Shown: one piece after another, positions 35,056 through 46,684 of the stretch
How positions within the stretch are numbered: position 1 is the stretch's first letter
Layout of the letters: the number at the start of each line of letters is the position of its first letter
NCBI GenBank assembly: GCA_009733775.1
Contig: WOGZ01000083.1
Span: 54,263-118,262, forward strand
Source: Alectoria sarmentosa
Lineage: Eukaryota; Ascomycota; Lecanoromycetes; Lecanorales; Parmeliaceae
Length of the DNA stretch: 64,000 bases
Direction of reading: 5' to 3'
Notes under the pieces: model-generated
Told to the model about the DNA's origin: nothing
Databases searched by the model: none
What the model saw: the letters and a program-made list of their open reading frames with translations, nothing else
Made by a program: the position numbers and the translations under genes

Positions 35056-37644
35056 ATGGCACCGTCGCCTCCTCGATTGCGTATATTATCAGGTACTTTC
35101 AACCCCATTCACCACTACCTCTCCCCTTCATCGTGGCACGAAAGCTAAGACCATTTCTTGCAGTCGGCGGCAACCAAACGAGCGCTTTCCTTTCATGGAG
35201 GCTTCAAGCCACCAATGCCTGCGATGTAACGTTGGTCTGGAAGTCCGGGTACGAAGCGGTCGCCCAATACGGAATATCCTTCAAGTAAGCACAGCCCTCA
35301 TTCAACCTACAATGATGGATAGTGCCTAAATCACCTTTGTACAGATCTAAGCTCTTTGGCAACGAAAGATTCAAACCACGCCACGGTAGGTCACGACCCA
35401 CCATTATTTTTGTCTCCATGTCAAGTTGACCCGTCATAGTTGTCCGGAGTCCAGAAGATGCAGCGGGCAGAAAAGCAGCATTTGACTATGTCCTCCTTTG
35501 CGTCAAAGCATTACCCGATGTCTACGATCTAGCTGCTGTCATCGAATCCGTTGTTACTCCTCAGCACACGTGCATCCTTGTCAATACTACAAACACCCTC
35601 GGCGTTGAGTCGCATTTGGAGCAAAGATTTCCTACAAATGTCGTGCTTTCACTAGTATCAGGAGCTGAGATCACACAACTTGGTGCAAGCGAATTTGAAC
35701 ACATTGGGGCTACAGATGTATGGGTGGGCCCGGCGAATAAGAACGACGCTATTCCAGCAGCCATACAGAATGACATGGCCGAGGCTTTGGCTATGACATT
35801 GAGCACCGGCCTGGTGGACTGCAAGGTCTCCCCGAATATCCGGCAGCAACAGTACGAGCGTATGATAGGGTGAGTCAGCGAGAACGGATTCGGTTCAATC
35901 TTAGCTTACCCCCTCCAGGCCGATTGCATTCCACCCTCCAAGCGTTCTTTTCGAAATGCCCTCCCACGCCGACTTGCTCGAGAAAGTTGGCGTTCGGTCT
36001 ATGATAGCAGATGTGATAGACGAACTTCTACAGGTCGCTACGTCTCAAGGCTGTCAATTTGACGCTGACTTCAAGGAGATCACAATGCGGAGAATGTCAG
36101 AGCCCTCAGACACCAACAGCATCATGTATCAAGATTTCACCGCGAAGAGGCCCATGGAAGTGGAGACTTACCTTGGTTCCCCTATCAAGCTTGCTCAAGA
36201 GACGGGTGTCCGAGTCCCACGCATTGAGACATTATACGCGCTGCTACACCACTGCAATATCGTCAACCAGCAGCGGCCCACTGTTCCTCCGCCGTCAGCG
36301 AATCCGCCACCTGGTGCTGCTCCACCCCCTCGATTATCCTCCGCCCCTCCCCGACCGCCGATGAACGGCAACATGAATGGTCCCATAAATGGCAACGGCA
36401 TGCGTGGAGGAAGAACACCTTCAATGGGACCGCCAATGAGGCGAGGGCCGGGGCCGCCCACGATGAATGGATACCCGTCACGTCAGTCCAACGGCTACAA
36501 TCCTCGAGGACCGCCACCCAATCAGATGTCTCGGCGGCCATCTTTCGAAGGCGATGACCTAGGAGAATTCAGTCATTTGGTTCTATATGATGACATACCG
36601 GAAGGAGGCATGATTCCTGGTTATGGCGGTGATATGGGTAATGGCACATCAAGTTCTTCGGAATTGGCAATACGGGAGCGAGAGCTCAACTTGCGGCAAA
36701 GAGAGCTGCAACTGAGGGAGCAAGAATACAGCATGCGTAAAGGATCTAGGAGACCAACACCTTCTCATAGAGGCGGCTTCGATGACGATGATGACGATGA
36801 TGATGATTTCTTTGACCCAATGGCGATGCGTGCGCCGCCGCCCAACATTGATCCTGATAGTGTGGACATGATGAGTGTCACTTCTCGCAGGACGCGGAAA
36901 GCGCCTAGTCTGAGTCAAATCCGCCAAAACCCCGAAAGGTCGGTGGGAAGAGGTGCTGGCATGCGCCAAAGTCACAGCTTCGGACCTAGGCCAGGGATGA
37001 ACAGAAATCGCGCTTCGGCGCAGTTGATGGCGAGCATGCCAACTATGCACGACAACCCCTTAGACAATCCATTGATGGGCTACTCATCCAATCGATATGC
37101 CAACGTCGACCGGAAAGTAATGGGGGAGGAATCGAGGACAAATTCTTTGACAGCTGCACGGTTGAATGAATTGCAAGGGGCAGGTAACAACGCTGGCATG
37201 AATGGCGCTTATCCAAGCCCGAGCTCAGGAATGCCTCGGCGGACAAGCCTTTCTCCTGGCAATCCGTTGAATGGGAGGAACATGGGTAGGCCGTCACCTC
37301 CAGAAGATGGATATATGGCACCAGGTGTAATGCATCCCCATGGCGGGCCATCGCCTCCAGGCATGATGCGTCAACCTGTGCCTAGGTATCCCCTTGGGCA
37401 GGGAAACGCTGTGGCGCCGCAACAAGTCGAGCAAGGCGCAGGGGTGAGCAACCAATACCCACTCAAAGGCCCCATACAAAAAAACGTACGTAGTCTGACT
37501 GGTAGTGCGAGCGCCAGCGCGGGGAGTGGCGATAGTGGTGCAAGTGCGCACATCGAATCCGACCCCTCGGCTCATAGCAGTCAGAGTAGCCTCGCACCTC
37601 GACAGGCTGCCCGTCTCCAAGGACACCCTTTCGGTGTCCAGTGA
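35056..37644 (+). CDS. Ketopantoate reductase (ApbA/PanE) family protein with long disordered tail
   Basis: Five exons: 35056-35092, 35164-35284, 35345-35385, 35440-35869 and 35919-37644. Four GT-AG introns of 49-71 nt separate them. The frame is 785 codons (784 aa). The first 325 residues match the ApbA/PanE fold: an N-terminal Rossmann strand-loop (RILSVGGNQTSAFLSWRL), DYVLLCVKALPDVYDL, VLSLVSGAEI and the C-terminal helical domain (YQDFTAKRPMEVETYLGSPI, then VPRIETLYALL). PanE reduces 2-dehydropantoate with NADPH in pantothenate/CoA synthesis. This subgroup resembles fission yeast Mug72 and may have another substrate. From about residue 328 the chain is Pro/Gly/Asn/Met-rich and disordered, with a short coiled coil near 457-480 (RERELNLRQRELQLREQE) and an Asp run near 498-506. 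Confidence 0.85.
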
Positions 37645-38523
37645 GAGGGTAGGTCCCCATCGCACACGGAAGATGCCGTCTCGTCATCGCTAAAGTCAGT
37701 CGGTCTTCCCAGCAGCGTCATTATACGTGTTTCGCCCTCACTTCTGAAGCTCCTTACCTCATCACCTTGGTTTTGAAGATACCTACATCCACTAGCATTG
37801 CATACAGTCCGCGGCCTTGCATCCTTTTGACTCACCTACAATAGACGACCAAGCATTAAGCAAGAGATAGTCATTTCAACCTAAGGGGGAAAGGCTGAGA
37901 GGGGTCCCGGTCGGATCGATCATCATCTGCCCGGTCCGCTTTCACTCGATCGTATATACGCATACGAATATGACCTCCTTAATATTGTGGGACTACCTAA
38001 CATAATACTGCATTGGAGTCAGAGTTCGGAGCGTTTTCCTGTTTTCTTTTTGTGCTGCTCTCCCATGTCATCAAGCAGCAGCCGTGGGTGTGCATCTGAA
38101 AATCAGCATGAAAGGCGGAAAAGTGGGTATAGAGCGATCTTCTGGCAGCTATTGCTGCTCCTCGTGTATTAGCAGAACTGGCTTGGAAGAGCAGAGATAA
38201 TGAATTTCTTTGCCCTTATGCTGTTTGCTTTCCCGACGACTGTAGTTTTGATAGTGACTCGTGAGTGTTCGATCTCGATCCACGAATCCATCTGCTTGTG
38301 GCTTCACCGTTTGAGCCTCGAGCTATGTGGATCAAAATGTGTACGCCTCACGTGACCTGTGGTCGCATCCCAAAGGTTCAAACCAAGCTTTATAACAACA
38401 TTGCAACATCCTCAATATCCATTGGCGTCAAATCAACCATGTCGTTCTTGTTCATATAGGCCAACGATCGCTTCCTACAAGGCTTCCCTTACCCAGACTC
38501 CAGTCACCCAGCAGCCTTTCATA
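37645..38523. other. Intergenic, no gene seen
   Basis: 3' flank of the reductase-like gene and promoter of the Hsk3 gene. Only short frames on either strand. Confidence 0.5.
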
Positions 38524-39018
38524 ATGTCCGCCTCATCCCACCAGCCCTCAACGTCGTCTCTCCCCCATCCTTTTACTTCCGCCTCCGCTTCAACAATCAA
38601 CCGCAACAGACAATACACACATCTACACGCGCAGTTGGCGCAATTGAACGCGCACCTAGCTGATATGGAGAATCTGGTCGGTATGACTGCGGTGCAAGCG
38701 GAGTATGTGAGGGGCTTGGGGGGGTGGTGGGGCAGTGGGTGAGTTGGCCGGTTCCCTTCTGGTGCTTGTGTCTGCGGGATAAGGTGAGTAGAAGAGGGTA
38801 CAGTTGGCAGATTGGGTGAGAGTGGGGACATAAGAGCGGGACTATATGAAACTGTTCTTCGCATTTCTATGGATGCAGGTTGAGCATCTGGCTGACACTT
38901 TGTCTCTGCGTTCAGGTTCATGGCCGCCTCAAAGATTCTCGGCGAAGAAGCAGCAAACGCTGCTGGTGCTGGTGCTGGTACTGCAGCTGGAGAGAAGGAG
39001 AAAGGCAAGCAGAAGTGA
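38524..39018 (+). CDS. hsk3: DASH/Dam1 complex subunit Hsk3
   Basis: Two exons, 38524-38738 and 38916-39018, are joined across a 177-nt intron (GTGAGT...TTCAG, phase 2). The product is 105 aa. The core RQYTHLHAQLAQLNAHL, then MTAVQAEYVRGLGG and FMAASKILGEEA, is the signature of fungal Hsk3. Hsk3 is a small helical subunit of the DASH/Dam1 ring that couples kinetochores to spindle microtubules. The N-terminal 30 residues are Ser/Thr-rich and the C-terminus is an Ala/Gly/Lys tail. Without splicing, the first exon would run on and end after WWGSG. Splicing restores FMAASKILGEE in frame, which fixes the model. Its 3' end converges on areA. Confidence 0.88.
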
Positions 39019-40044
39019 GGCATGAAGCATACAAGCCTGGTACCACAGAAAGCGATCAGGGCAGTATAGAGGGCGACGCAAGTAGGGATATGTCCGGAGC
39101 AAATATGGTTTTGCCTGAGAACTACTGGGCTCTAATGAGTTGCTTCAAGGGTCTGGAATGACAAGCAGCCGAGGGACTGCTGTCGCCTAACTCAAGCCGT
39201 TCGAGGCAGTCTGGCCAGAGGCAGCGTGGTGTGTGACGCTGAAGCACGAGACAAGACACGAGACGTATGGTATCAGACTTCAGGGATTTCAGAGTGTCAG
39301 ACGAAGCCTAGCTCTTCTACTCGTCGTGGTTCCCCCTCTAGAGAATGGTTAAAGGAGGCTCATTGTCATAATCATGTGAAGAAAGCTTAGGAATCTGAAG
39401 ACTGTCTAGTCTCGTATCGCCTAAACGCCACGACGCCTCAATCAATTGCACGCTTTGCTCTAATTACAGCCTGAATCCATTCATACACCATCATCACTGT
39501 CAAACCGTCGTTGCCTACCCTCCCGCATGCCAATGAACCCGTGCTATGCTCAAGCCCATCTAGGACCGAAGCCAATCAAATCCAAATCCAGTCAGACCCA
39601 ATTCCCAAGCGCACTTCTGACACCTCTGCCAAGGTTCGTCAGACGCGGTGATATCAGTTCAAAGCAAATGTCGTAGATAAACAAGAAACTGTGCAAGCAG
39701 CTGCGTGAAGGAACAAAGTGGGGATATATCAAAGTAGAAGCCACTCCAGCCATGTGATCACGCTCGAAACGGAGTAGTCTATCGAGCGATCATAGTATGT
39801 GTAATGTAGAGGCCAGGAGTATGTCCGGATGACATAGATCGAAGCCGAGTGTAGAGCGAATCCGATTGTAAAAGGTATATACGTGAACTTCCATAAATCT
39901 GTATCGAGTTGTTGCCGAGCATGTCTGATGATTGAGCCGACGGTCTAGAATTGCGAGACAGCATCTACGTTTCGAAAACGTAGATATAAAGATCCCTCGG
40001 GCAGTGTCCGAAGCTGGATATTGGGGCTTTGTTGGAGTAGAGCC
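39019..40044. other. Intergenic between convergent genes
   Basis: It lies between the 3' ends of hsk3 and areA, so it should hold both 3' UTRs. The longest frame is about 60 codons. No gene seen. Confidence 0.5.
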
Positions 40045-42960
40045 TCACAGGCTCATCGTCAACCACTCCCACTCCTGAGTCCCGGTAGATGGGCCGCCGG
40101 CCATGATGCCCTGCTGTCCGCCTGTACCCATCATCCCTGTGCCAGGAATGCCACCCATACCAGCAGCAGCCGTTTGATGGGGCCCAATATCTTTTTTCTT
40201 TGATGAAGCAATTGGCCCCTTTCCACTAGTATCGTCCGCATCAGCCATCTCAGCTTCTTGGGCACCACCGCCTCTGCCGAACCCTTGTTTGGAGTGCCTC
40301 CTCTGGCGTTTTGGCACCACAGTCGGTGTCGGTCTGCCGGCAGCAATTGTGGTAGTCGGAGGAGCAGGCTTCGGTGGAGCGGCAGCGATAGGGGGAAGGC
40401 TACCCATACCTGCAGACGGCGCAGGGCCATAGCTCGTTGGGGTACTGCCAGCAGTTGATCCTGAATTTGTAGATCCGTAGGCTGAAGGTGGAGACGCCGA
40501 GTCAGTCTGGCCTTGCATCTTGCCAGAAGTAGGCGTCGTCGCAGGAGTTTGGTGGATCGAATTCTTGCGAGATGCTTTCTTGGACGAACGAGTGGATGAG
40601 TTGCCAATTGGAAGCTGGTTGCCGCTACCGCGGTTCCGCTTCTTAATGACATCTGTCTTCAGGGAAAGAGGGCGGACCACGCCGTGAAGTTTAAGAAACA
40701 GGCCACAAGCATTGCAAAGAGGATGACCTTCAGGATTTCGGCGCCATAAGGGAGTAGTCTGGGTAAAACAATTGGTGCAGGTCGTAGGTACCCCGTTGTT
40801 TTCGCCAGCTTTGGATGCTCCTGGACTGTTTGGACGGGACGGAGCTACGCTGCTGAAACCAGACTCAGGGGGGGAACTAGGCGAAGACTGAGGCCGAGCA
40901 TGCATAGCCGCCTGCTGACCGAGATGGACAGCGTTGGGAGTGGAGCTCGTCCGTGGAATCTTCTGTCTTCTAGGGTCGTTGCTCCGGTTGCGAATGTCAC
41001 TGACCGAGGCGGAAGATCCATGTGTCCGACTAATATGACCACCTTGCGTCCAGTCTTGTGGTGATGTCACCGTCTCTATGCCCCCTATTGTCACCTGCTT
41101 TTTGGGTGGGCCCCCTGGATATCTCGCCGCCATTGTGTTGAGCTGTCCACCTAAGTTGGCATCCCATGGAAGTCCATTGCTACGAAGATCGAGAGAAGGA
41201 TCGTCCAGGGTTGAGAACTCTGTCTGCATCATCATAGACCCTTCGGGGAAAGTGCCTCCCTCATCGTCTTCGTTATCCGAATCTTCACCAAAGGAGAACG
41301 TGTTCTCATTACGTGGCATGCTCGTACCATGCGGTTGCGTATTTGAATACTCGGGGTGAAGGACTTGAGAAGGATTGACATGCTGCATGGAGAAAGCGGG
41401 GGCGGTAAAATTCGTAGCTGATGCAGAAGCAGCACTTGTGACGGCGTTGAACATAGCTTCGTTGGTGGGGTTGTATAGGTATTGAGGCTGCATTGAGGTG
41501 GACAGGGTAGAGGGCCGATTACTAGAGTAGGTCTGCATGGGTCGCTGGTGGCGCATATCGGCGTTCTGACGACCGAAATACAGATGCTCATTGTCATACA
41601 GCGGTTGCGGTGTAGATGTTGCGGACGGATGAGCAGACCCAGGCGGTGAGTAATACTCGGCAGAATTGATAGAGGAACCCACTGGCGTATTCTTGTATGC
41701 TGAAAACGGACCGTGGTTATTGTTTGGAGACGCAGCTGGCGAGAACGTAAAGTTCTGCTGGAAAGGACCGGCAGAGTGGAGTATAGGGTCGTCATTAAGA
41801 TTGAAGGTATCAAGATTGAATGGGACGTGGGGATAGGTGTTGGCGTGCATGGGAAAGGGCTGCTGCGCTGTATGATCCAGGGAGTAATCACCAAGTCCAG
41901 CATCCCCGTCTGGGTCATTGGGTATCATGATACTATTAGTGGGGTTGACTTGGGGAGAAAACTCGGCAGGCCGCTTTCGAGACTGTACCCCTCATAGTCA
42001 GCAATCTTGAGCGCCAGAATGGTTTGCCACGGTGCAAACGATGTACCTTTGTTTCATCAATGCTCGTCTTCCTCACCCGCCGTTGTACATAATCGAATTC
42101 ACGATCTCTTACTCGGTCTTGTGTAGGTGCTGATGGAGGTAATTCTGGATTTTGTTGATGCTGTACGTCCTTCTTCGTCTTGATCGGTATCGCTGAAGTG
42201 TTGATATTTGAGGGGGGGGAGGGAGATACGCCAGCAGGGGATGCGATTGACGTCGGAAATATGAAGTCGTCAATGTTCATGGCATCCGGATCCGGGGTAT
42301 TCGAGGAGTCTACAGACTCGCGAAGCTTTGCAATTCCCGAAGGGGCGCTGGTGGGTTGTTGGCTTGCTCTACGAATGCGCTCGTAAGTTACAGTCTTTTG
42401 CGCAAAGGTGCGCTCGTCTGGTCTCAAACGTACCGTGCCTGCTCTCGTTCTTTGCGCTTCAAGTTCATGGCCATCATTCTCCAGGTGAGATTCTCCATTC
42501 GTTCTTGGTTTGGCAATTGAGACTTGGTCTTGCTATAAAGCTTCCATATTTGTGTTCCAAGCGGGTCCTTTTTCTGCATTTCATCAGGATCGCCCAGGTC
42601 GGCGCTGGAGGCGTCGTCGGTCCAATCTGAAAAGAAGCTCTCACAGAGGAGGTCTTTTCGGGTCTGCTTGTTTTCTGGGGAGATATCCAGTTTGTCTCGA
42701 GTTTGAGCGTAGGGAGGAGGGGCTGGAGGATGTTGGTTCTGCGATGGTTGTGCTTGCGCTGGTCTGGGTTGCCGGGATGATTGCGGGGTCGAGAGGGTGG
42801 AGGAGGAGAGGGCATTCGCGGGGAACTTTGTAACATGGTCGATGTCGAGGTCCTCGGTGGAGTGGGTGGCTGCATGTGCGGGTCCCCCACGAGTCATGTC
42901 TCCCGACCGGCCCATCAAGTACTGCTTGGACGCATCGCTGGCCTGGGTAGTCCGAGGCAT
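40045..42960 (-). CDS. areA: GATA transcription factor AreA/NIT2, global nitrogen regulator
   Basis: Minus strand, three exons: 42960..42434, 42368..42047 and 41982..40045. Introns are 65 and 64 nt. The protein is 928 aa. Residues about 134-170 hold the block diagnostic of AreA (GTQIWKLYSKTKSQLPNQ and MENLTWRMMAMNLKRKE). One GATA finger spans Cys685, Cys688, Cys706 and Cys709 (C-X2-C-X17-C-X2-C), with TPLWRRNPEGHPLCNACGLF and the basic extension after it. The last residues are WEWLTMSL, the extreme C-terminus that in A. nidulans and Neurospora binds the corepressor NmrA. All features needed for function are present. AreA activates genes for use of secondary nitrogen sources, including nitrate reductase. 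A broken nitrate reductase lies 3.7 kb upstream. The start ATG at 42960 is the first in frame. Confidence 0.95.
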
Positions 42961-43357
42961 AAAGACTGAGAGGATTGATTGTGTGGGTCAGTAGCAGTGC
43001 TGGAGAAATATTACGTTGGTAATGAAAGTTGAGTGCGAGACTGACGTTTCTCCACCTGCATACGATGCATCGAGGAGTAGAGCGATGATGTGTTATTGGG
43101 GTATGGTTGCAAGAATTGGATTACAATGGGTAATGATGGTTGGCCAGACGCGGGCTAAGGGTTGGATTTCAGCGGGGCTACTAAGTTGGTTCGGGGTAAT
43201 AGTCGAGAGCTAGAGCACGAAATGCGTGAATGCGCAAGGTAGTTAGTTGCCCCTAGCGGCATTCACCTTGTTATTCTCTGAACTTCTGAAGCATTTGCAG
43301 CCCATGTTCGAGGAGAAGTACGGTAGTAATAGTAGTAGTGAATAGTAGTAGTAGAAA

Positions 43358-43395
<38 letters not shown>

Positions 43396-44827
43396 TTATT
43401 ACAGGGCCTGGGCAAGTAAACAAGAATAATAGTAATCTTTTCCCCCCTGTTCTTACTAGTGCTTCATGCAAGGCCCTTAAGTTGATGGTATTATTTTAAA
43501 TGTGGGGGTACTGCATCTCACAAGGACCCTGAAATCTTATCCCGCGGCATGGAGTTTCAAACTTTCAATGCTTGGAGACAACAAGAGAGAGAGAGAGAGA
43601 GAGAGAAAGAGAAAGAAAAAGAGGAAAAGAGAAAAAGAGAAAGAGACTCTTCAAAATAATACAATTCCCGAACAACCGAAGGAACCAAAATGGCGGGGAA
43701 ATCTTGGTTGCATGTGCTGCTGCTGCTGCTGCTGGTTACGAGTTTGGGCGGAAGACCAGCCCTCACTCAAACAGCGCCGACTTTGACTTTTACTCTACTT
43801 TTGTCAACATGTCGTCTCCCCCAAATATGTTATATGTTAATAGCTTGGGCCAATAGATGTAGCTGTCCACAGCGATCACTGAGAATAATCCCCGCGAACA
43901 ATCAATGAAAAGTAAAGACTCGGTTCTGTACCTTTTCGAATTATGCGGAACTTGACGACAGTGTGACGAAATTTCTGACACTTACCCCAGTTTGCGCCGC
44001 TTTCAACCTACCGAGGAAGTCTCAGACAATAATTACCTATCTAAAGCCAGCATCAAAGAAAGTTACAACAGCGCGCCTTTGTCAAGACTCGAGAGTCAAA
44101 AAGTGTTGTTCAGCCGTTTGGAGTTACTGGGTGCCTGAAAGGCGCTGACGTTTCGCTCGCGTCTGATGAATGGTTGAGGATAGCTGGTCATCTCAAATGT
44201 ACCGCTGGTGCTGTTTATACTCATTCGCAGACGTTCTTATGCATGCACTCGGCACGTTTTCGTTGGATCATCTCAAGCCTTTCTTTCGGTCTGCGGACAC
44301 CCAAGCGAAGGCTTATGCACTCGTTTGCCGGCCCGAATACTCATTGGTGTGGGATCGAAGGAAAGGAAAGAAAATAAAAGAAGTAAAAACCGAATGACAG
44401 CGGCTGTCAGCCACGGCCACTTGAATCCGTCCAATGAGTCCCCTCTTTTTCTCTTCATAAGTCACATCTAACGCACTTCTCGCTTCCAGAAAGTCGATGC
44501 GCTGCTGTCGCTCTGATCTTTTGTGGTATCGGAATTATTATTGCGAAACTAGAGATGTCAAGTGCAACCCCCACGCCGCTAACCATTGGTAAGGTTGGTA
44601 TTTGGTAGGGCCATTCTAGCCTGGTGGCACTTTTCAGCCTACGTTAGCGTTTGGCGAAGTGTAGGAAATGGAACCCAGGATGAAGGAATAGATCGAGACG
44701 GATCGTAGAAGGAAAAACCAAAAAACCGACGATCAAAGTGGGACAAGTCAAGAATGTAGCGCTCTAGGGAAAGACAAGAATAGAGAGTGCGAGTGAGCCG
44801 TCCAGCTCAAATCAGTCCAGTCCGTCC
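42961..44827. other. areA upstream region with clustered microsatellites
   Basis: Probable promoter and leader of areA. Within 43.3-43.75 kb are a TAG-type trinucleotide run (about 43320-43397), a GA-rich run (about 43585-43640) and a TGC run (about 43715-43733). The open frames across them reflect the repeats. No gene seen. Confidence 0.6.
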
Positions 44828-45586
44828 CTAATAGTAAACCTCAAACCGGTGTGTTTTCAGAATTGGTTCAGCAGCCAGTCCATGGCGAGGAAGAACCAGG
44901 AACTGCCTTTCATCAGGGGCGTCGATGACTGCAAATTGGCTGCATTCTTCTGTCATCACTGCGGCGTTGACATTCAAGCTGTGATGATCGTCGTTGACTC
45001 CCAGCCAATCACTGCCGAGATGTGATGCGATGGTGTCGCCTGAGAAGGGGCGTGGACTATGCATGCCGGTCGAGTCCAAGGAATCACTGGGGACCGATGA
45101 CCCTGGAGACGGGATCTGGGCGGAAGCAAGGACCATCGCTTGGTCAGTGGCCTTAGCTGTCTCTGTACTCTCAATGCTTGCGCCAGTCGGTGCAATTCGA
45201 TTTGGAAGAGACGCACAGCGTCGAGGCCGGAATAGAGTATATTTGCTGCCTCTGTGTGAACACAGACCAGACAACGAACATGTGTCCGACGGAAAGAGTA
45301 CATTGGCATTCAAAAATTGAGTGCTGAAGTAGCTGAGCAAATCCGATGAAGAAGAACTTGTGAAGGAGTCGTGGGGGACGTCTGCCTTTTTATAAAGAGT
45401 ACGTGGAGCACGCCATGGGAAAAGATAAGATCTCGTGCTCGAGCGAATGGTTGATTCCTCGCTTGATAGCGAGAGGTGTGCATTGTTCCAAGGCCACCAG
45501 GGCCACCGGCAGACAGGCACAATGATGACAAGAACCAAGCGGATAGGCGCCCGAGCGGCCCTATCATCCCTAAATTTGTCGCCCAT
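44828..45586 (-). CDS. Hypothetical protein, 252 aa
   Basis: A single uninterrupted minus-strand frame runs from ATG 45586 to 44828. An N-terminal hydrophobic stretch (IRLVLVIIVPVCRW, about residues 16-29) could be a signal anchor. The middle is Ser-rich, and the C-terminal 70 residues are of balanced composition (ECSQFAVIDAPDERQFLVLP). I recognise no family. It sits between areA and the nitrate reductase pseudogene, on the same strand. It is the longest open frame in this stretch, but overlapping frames exist on the plus strand, so it could be a small lineage-specific gene or chance. Confidence 0.35.
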   Translation of the reverse strand: MGDKFRDDRAARAPIRLVLVIIVPVCRWPWWPWNNAHLSLSSEESTIRSSTRSYLFPWRAPRTLYKKADVPHDSFTSSSSSDLLSYFSTQFLNANVLFPSDTCSLSGLCSHRGSKYTLFRPRRCASLPNRIAPTGASIESTETAKATDQAMVLASAQIPSPGSSVPSDSLDSTGMHSPRPFSGDTIASHLGSDWLGVNDDHHSLNVNAAVMTEECSQFAVIDAPDERQFLVLPRHGLAAEPILKTHRFEVYY

Positions 45587-46684
45587 AGGCTTTTCCGCTC
45601 TTGGTATGCACTATCTAGATAACAAAAGCTGCAACGAGGCAAGATGAAAGCCTACTCCTGTAATTGCAAGCTAAATTATCTAACTTATAAAGTGCTCAAT
45701 GCATCTCAACAAATTGATTGCTTGCAGGAGATAAGACTAGGCTGTGCTCCTTCCTTGTGCAAGCCTGTGCTTGCCGACTGTTGCTGGGGCCCGCCTCCTC
45801 CGCAAGTTCAATACATTTGGCAATGAATAGTCACATGATAAGTCTATCCATTGCCGTCGAGTGTCTTTCCTCGATCGATACCAAAGCAGATCATCATTTC
45901 ATCCCTCAAATATCTTCTGTCCGAGGGCTGTTTGGCTTTGCGGATTTGAGAAGTACGGATCTGTTGATAGCATGCATTTAATCCCCTTCTGTATCAAGCT
46001 TTGTTGATTATCTTAACCCATTGCATGCGCCATTTGAATCAGTCAAGAGTGCTTTGCAAGAGCTCTCCCATCGAGGCGTCGTCCCATCCAGAATCCATGA
46101 CTAATCCCTTCCTCCTTGTAGCCCCAACCCCACAACTAATAGAAACGTATACTTTTCTCCGCAGTACGCGAGAGGCAAAGCCCCTGTGATGTGCCCTGAC
46201 GGACCAAAAGCTTCAGCTAAAGACGACTGAATGAGCATTCGAAAGCTAGTCCAAGCCTCAAATGTAGGGGACTTGATTCCTCGTCTGTAATACGGGGACA
46301 CTGGAGCAACTGGAAAACATAATACAACCGAGGCAATGAAGGTCCAACGCCAAGGAAGCATACAAATTCCAGCATTAACCGTAAGGCCCCAAGACTTTTG
46401 CGTACATCATCATTACACACCACTTTTCATATCCAAATATCCATGACTTGAATCAGAGCGAAAGAAAAAGCGACCAACACTCGTGGCATCGTGTTTTGAT
46501 TGTCATTAAGATGGAGACAACGCTCTAGGAAATGGTCGAAAACCACCGGATAACAATGGACGTATCTGTAATATCGCAGTCTTGGATGGGATCGGGGCGT
46601 AAAAGGATCTCATTCGCTCAATCAATCAACAAACACATTTATCAGGATTAGAGGTTGAGAAAGGGAGGAAACATGGAAACATGG
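45587..46684. other. Intergenic, no gene seen
   Basis: Only short, overlapping frames. Nothing resembling a nitrite reductase or nitrate transporter could be read, which are the usual neighbours of nitrate reductase in fungi. Confidence 0.45.

Noticed and set aside
43271..43471. Leu-rich minus-strand frame
   Set aside because: Produced by the TAG trinucleotide run.
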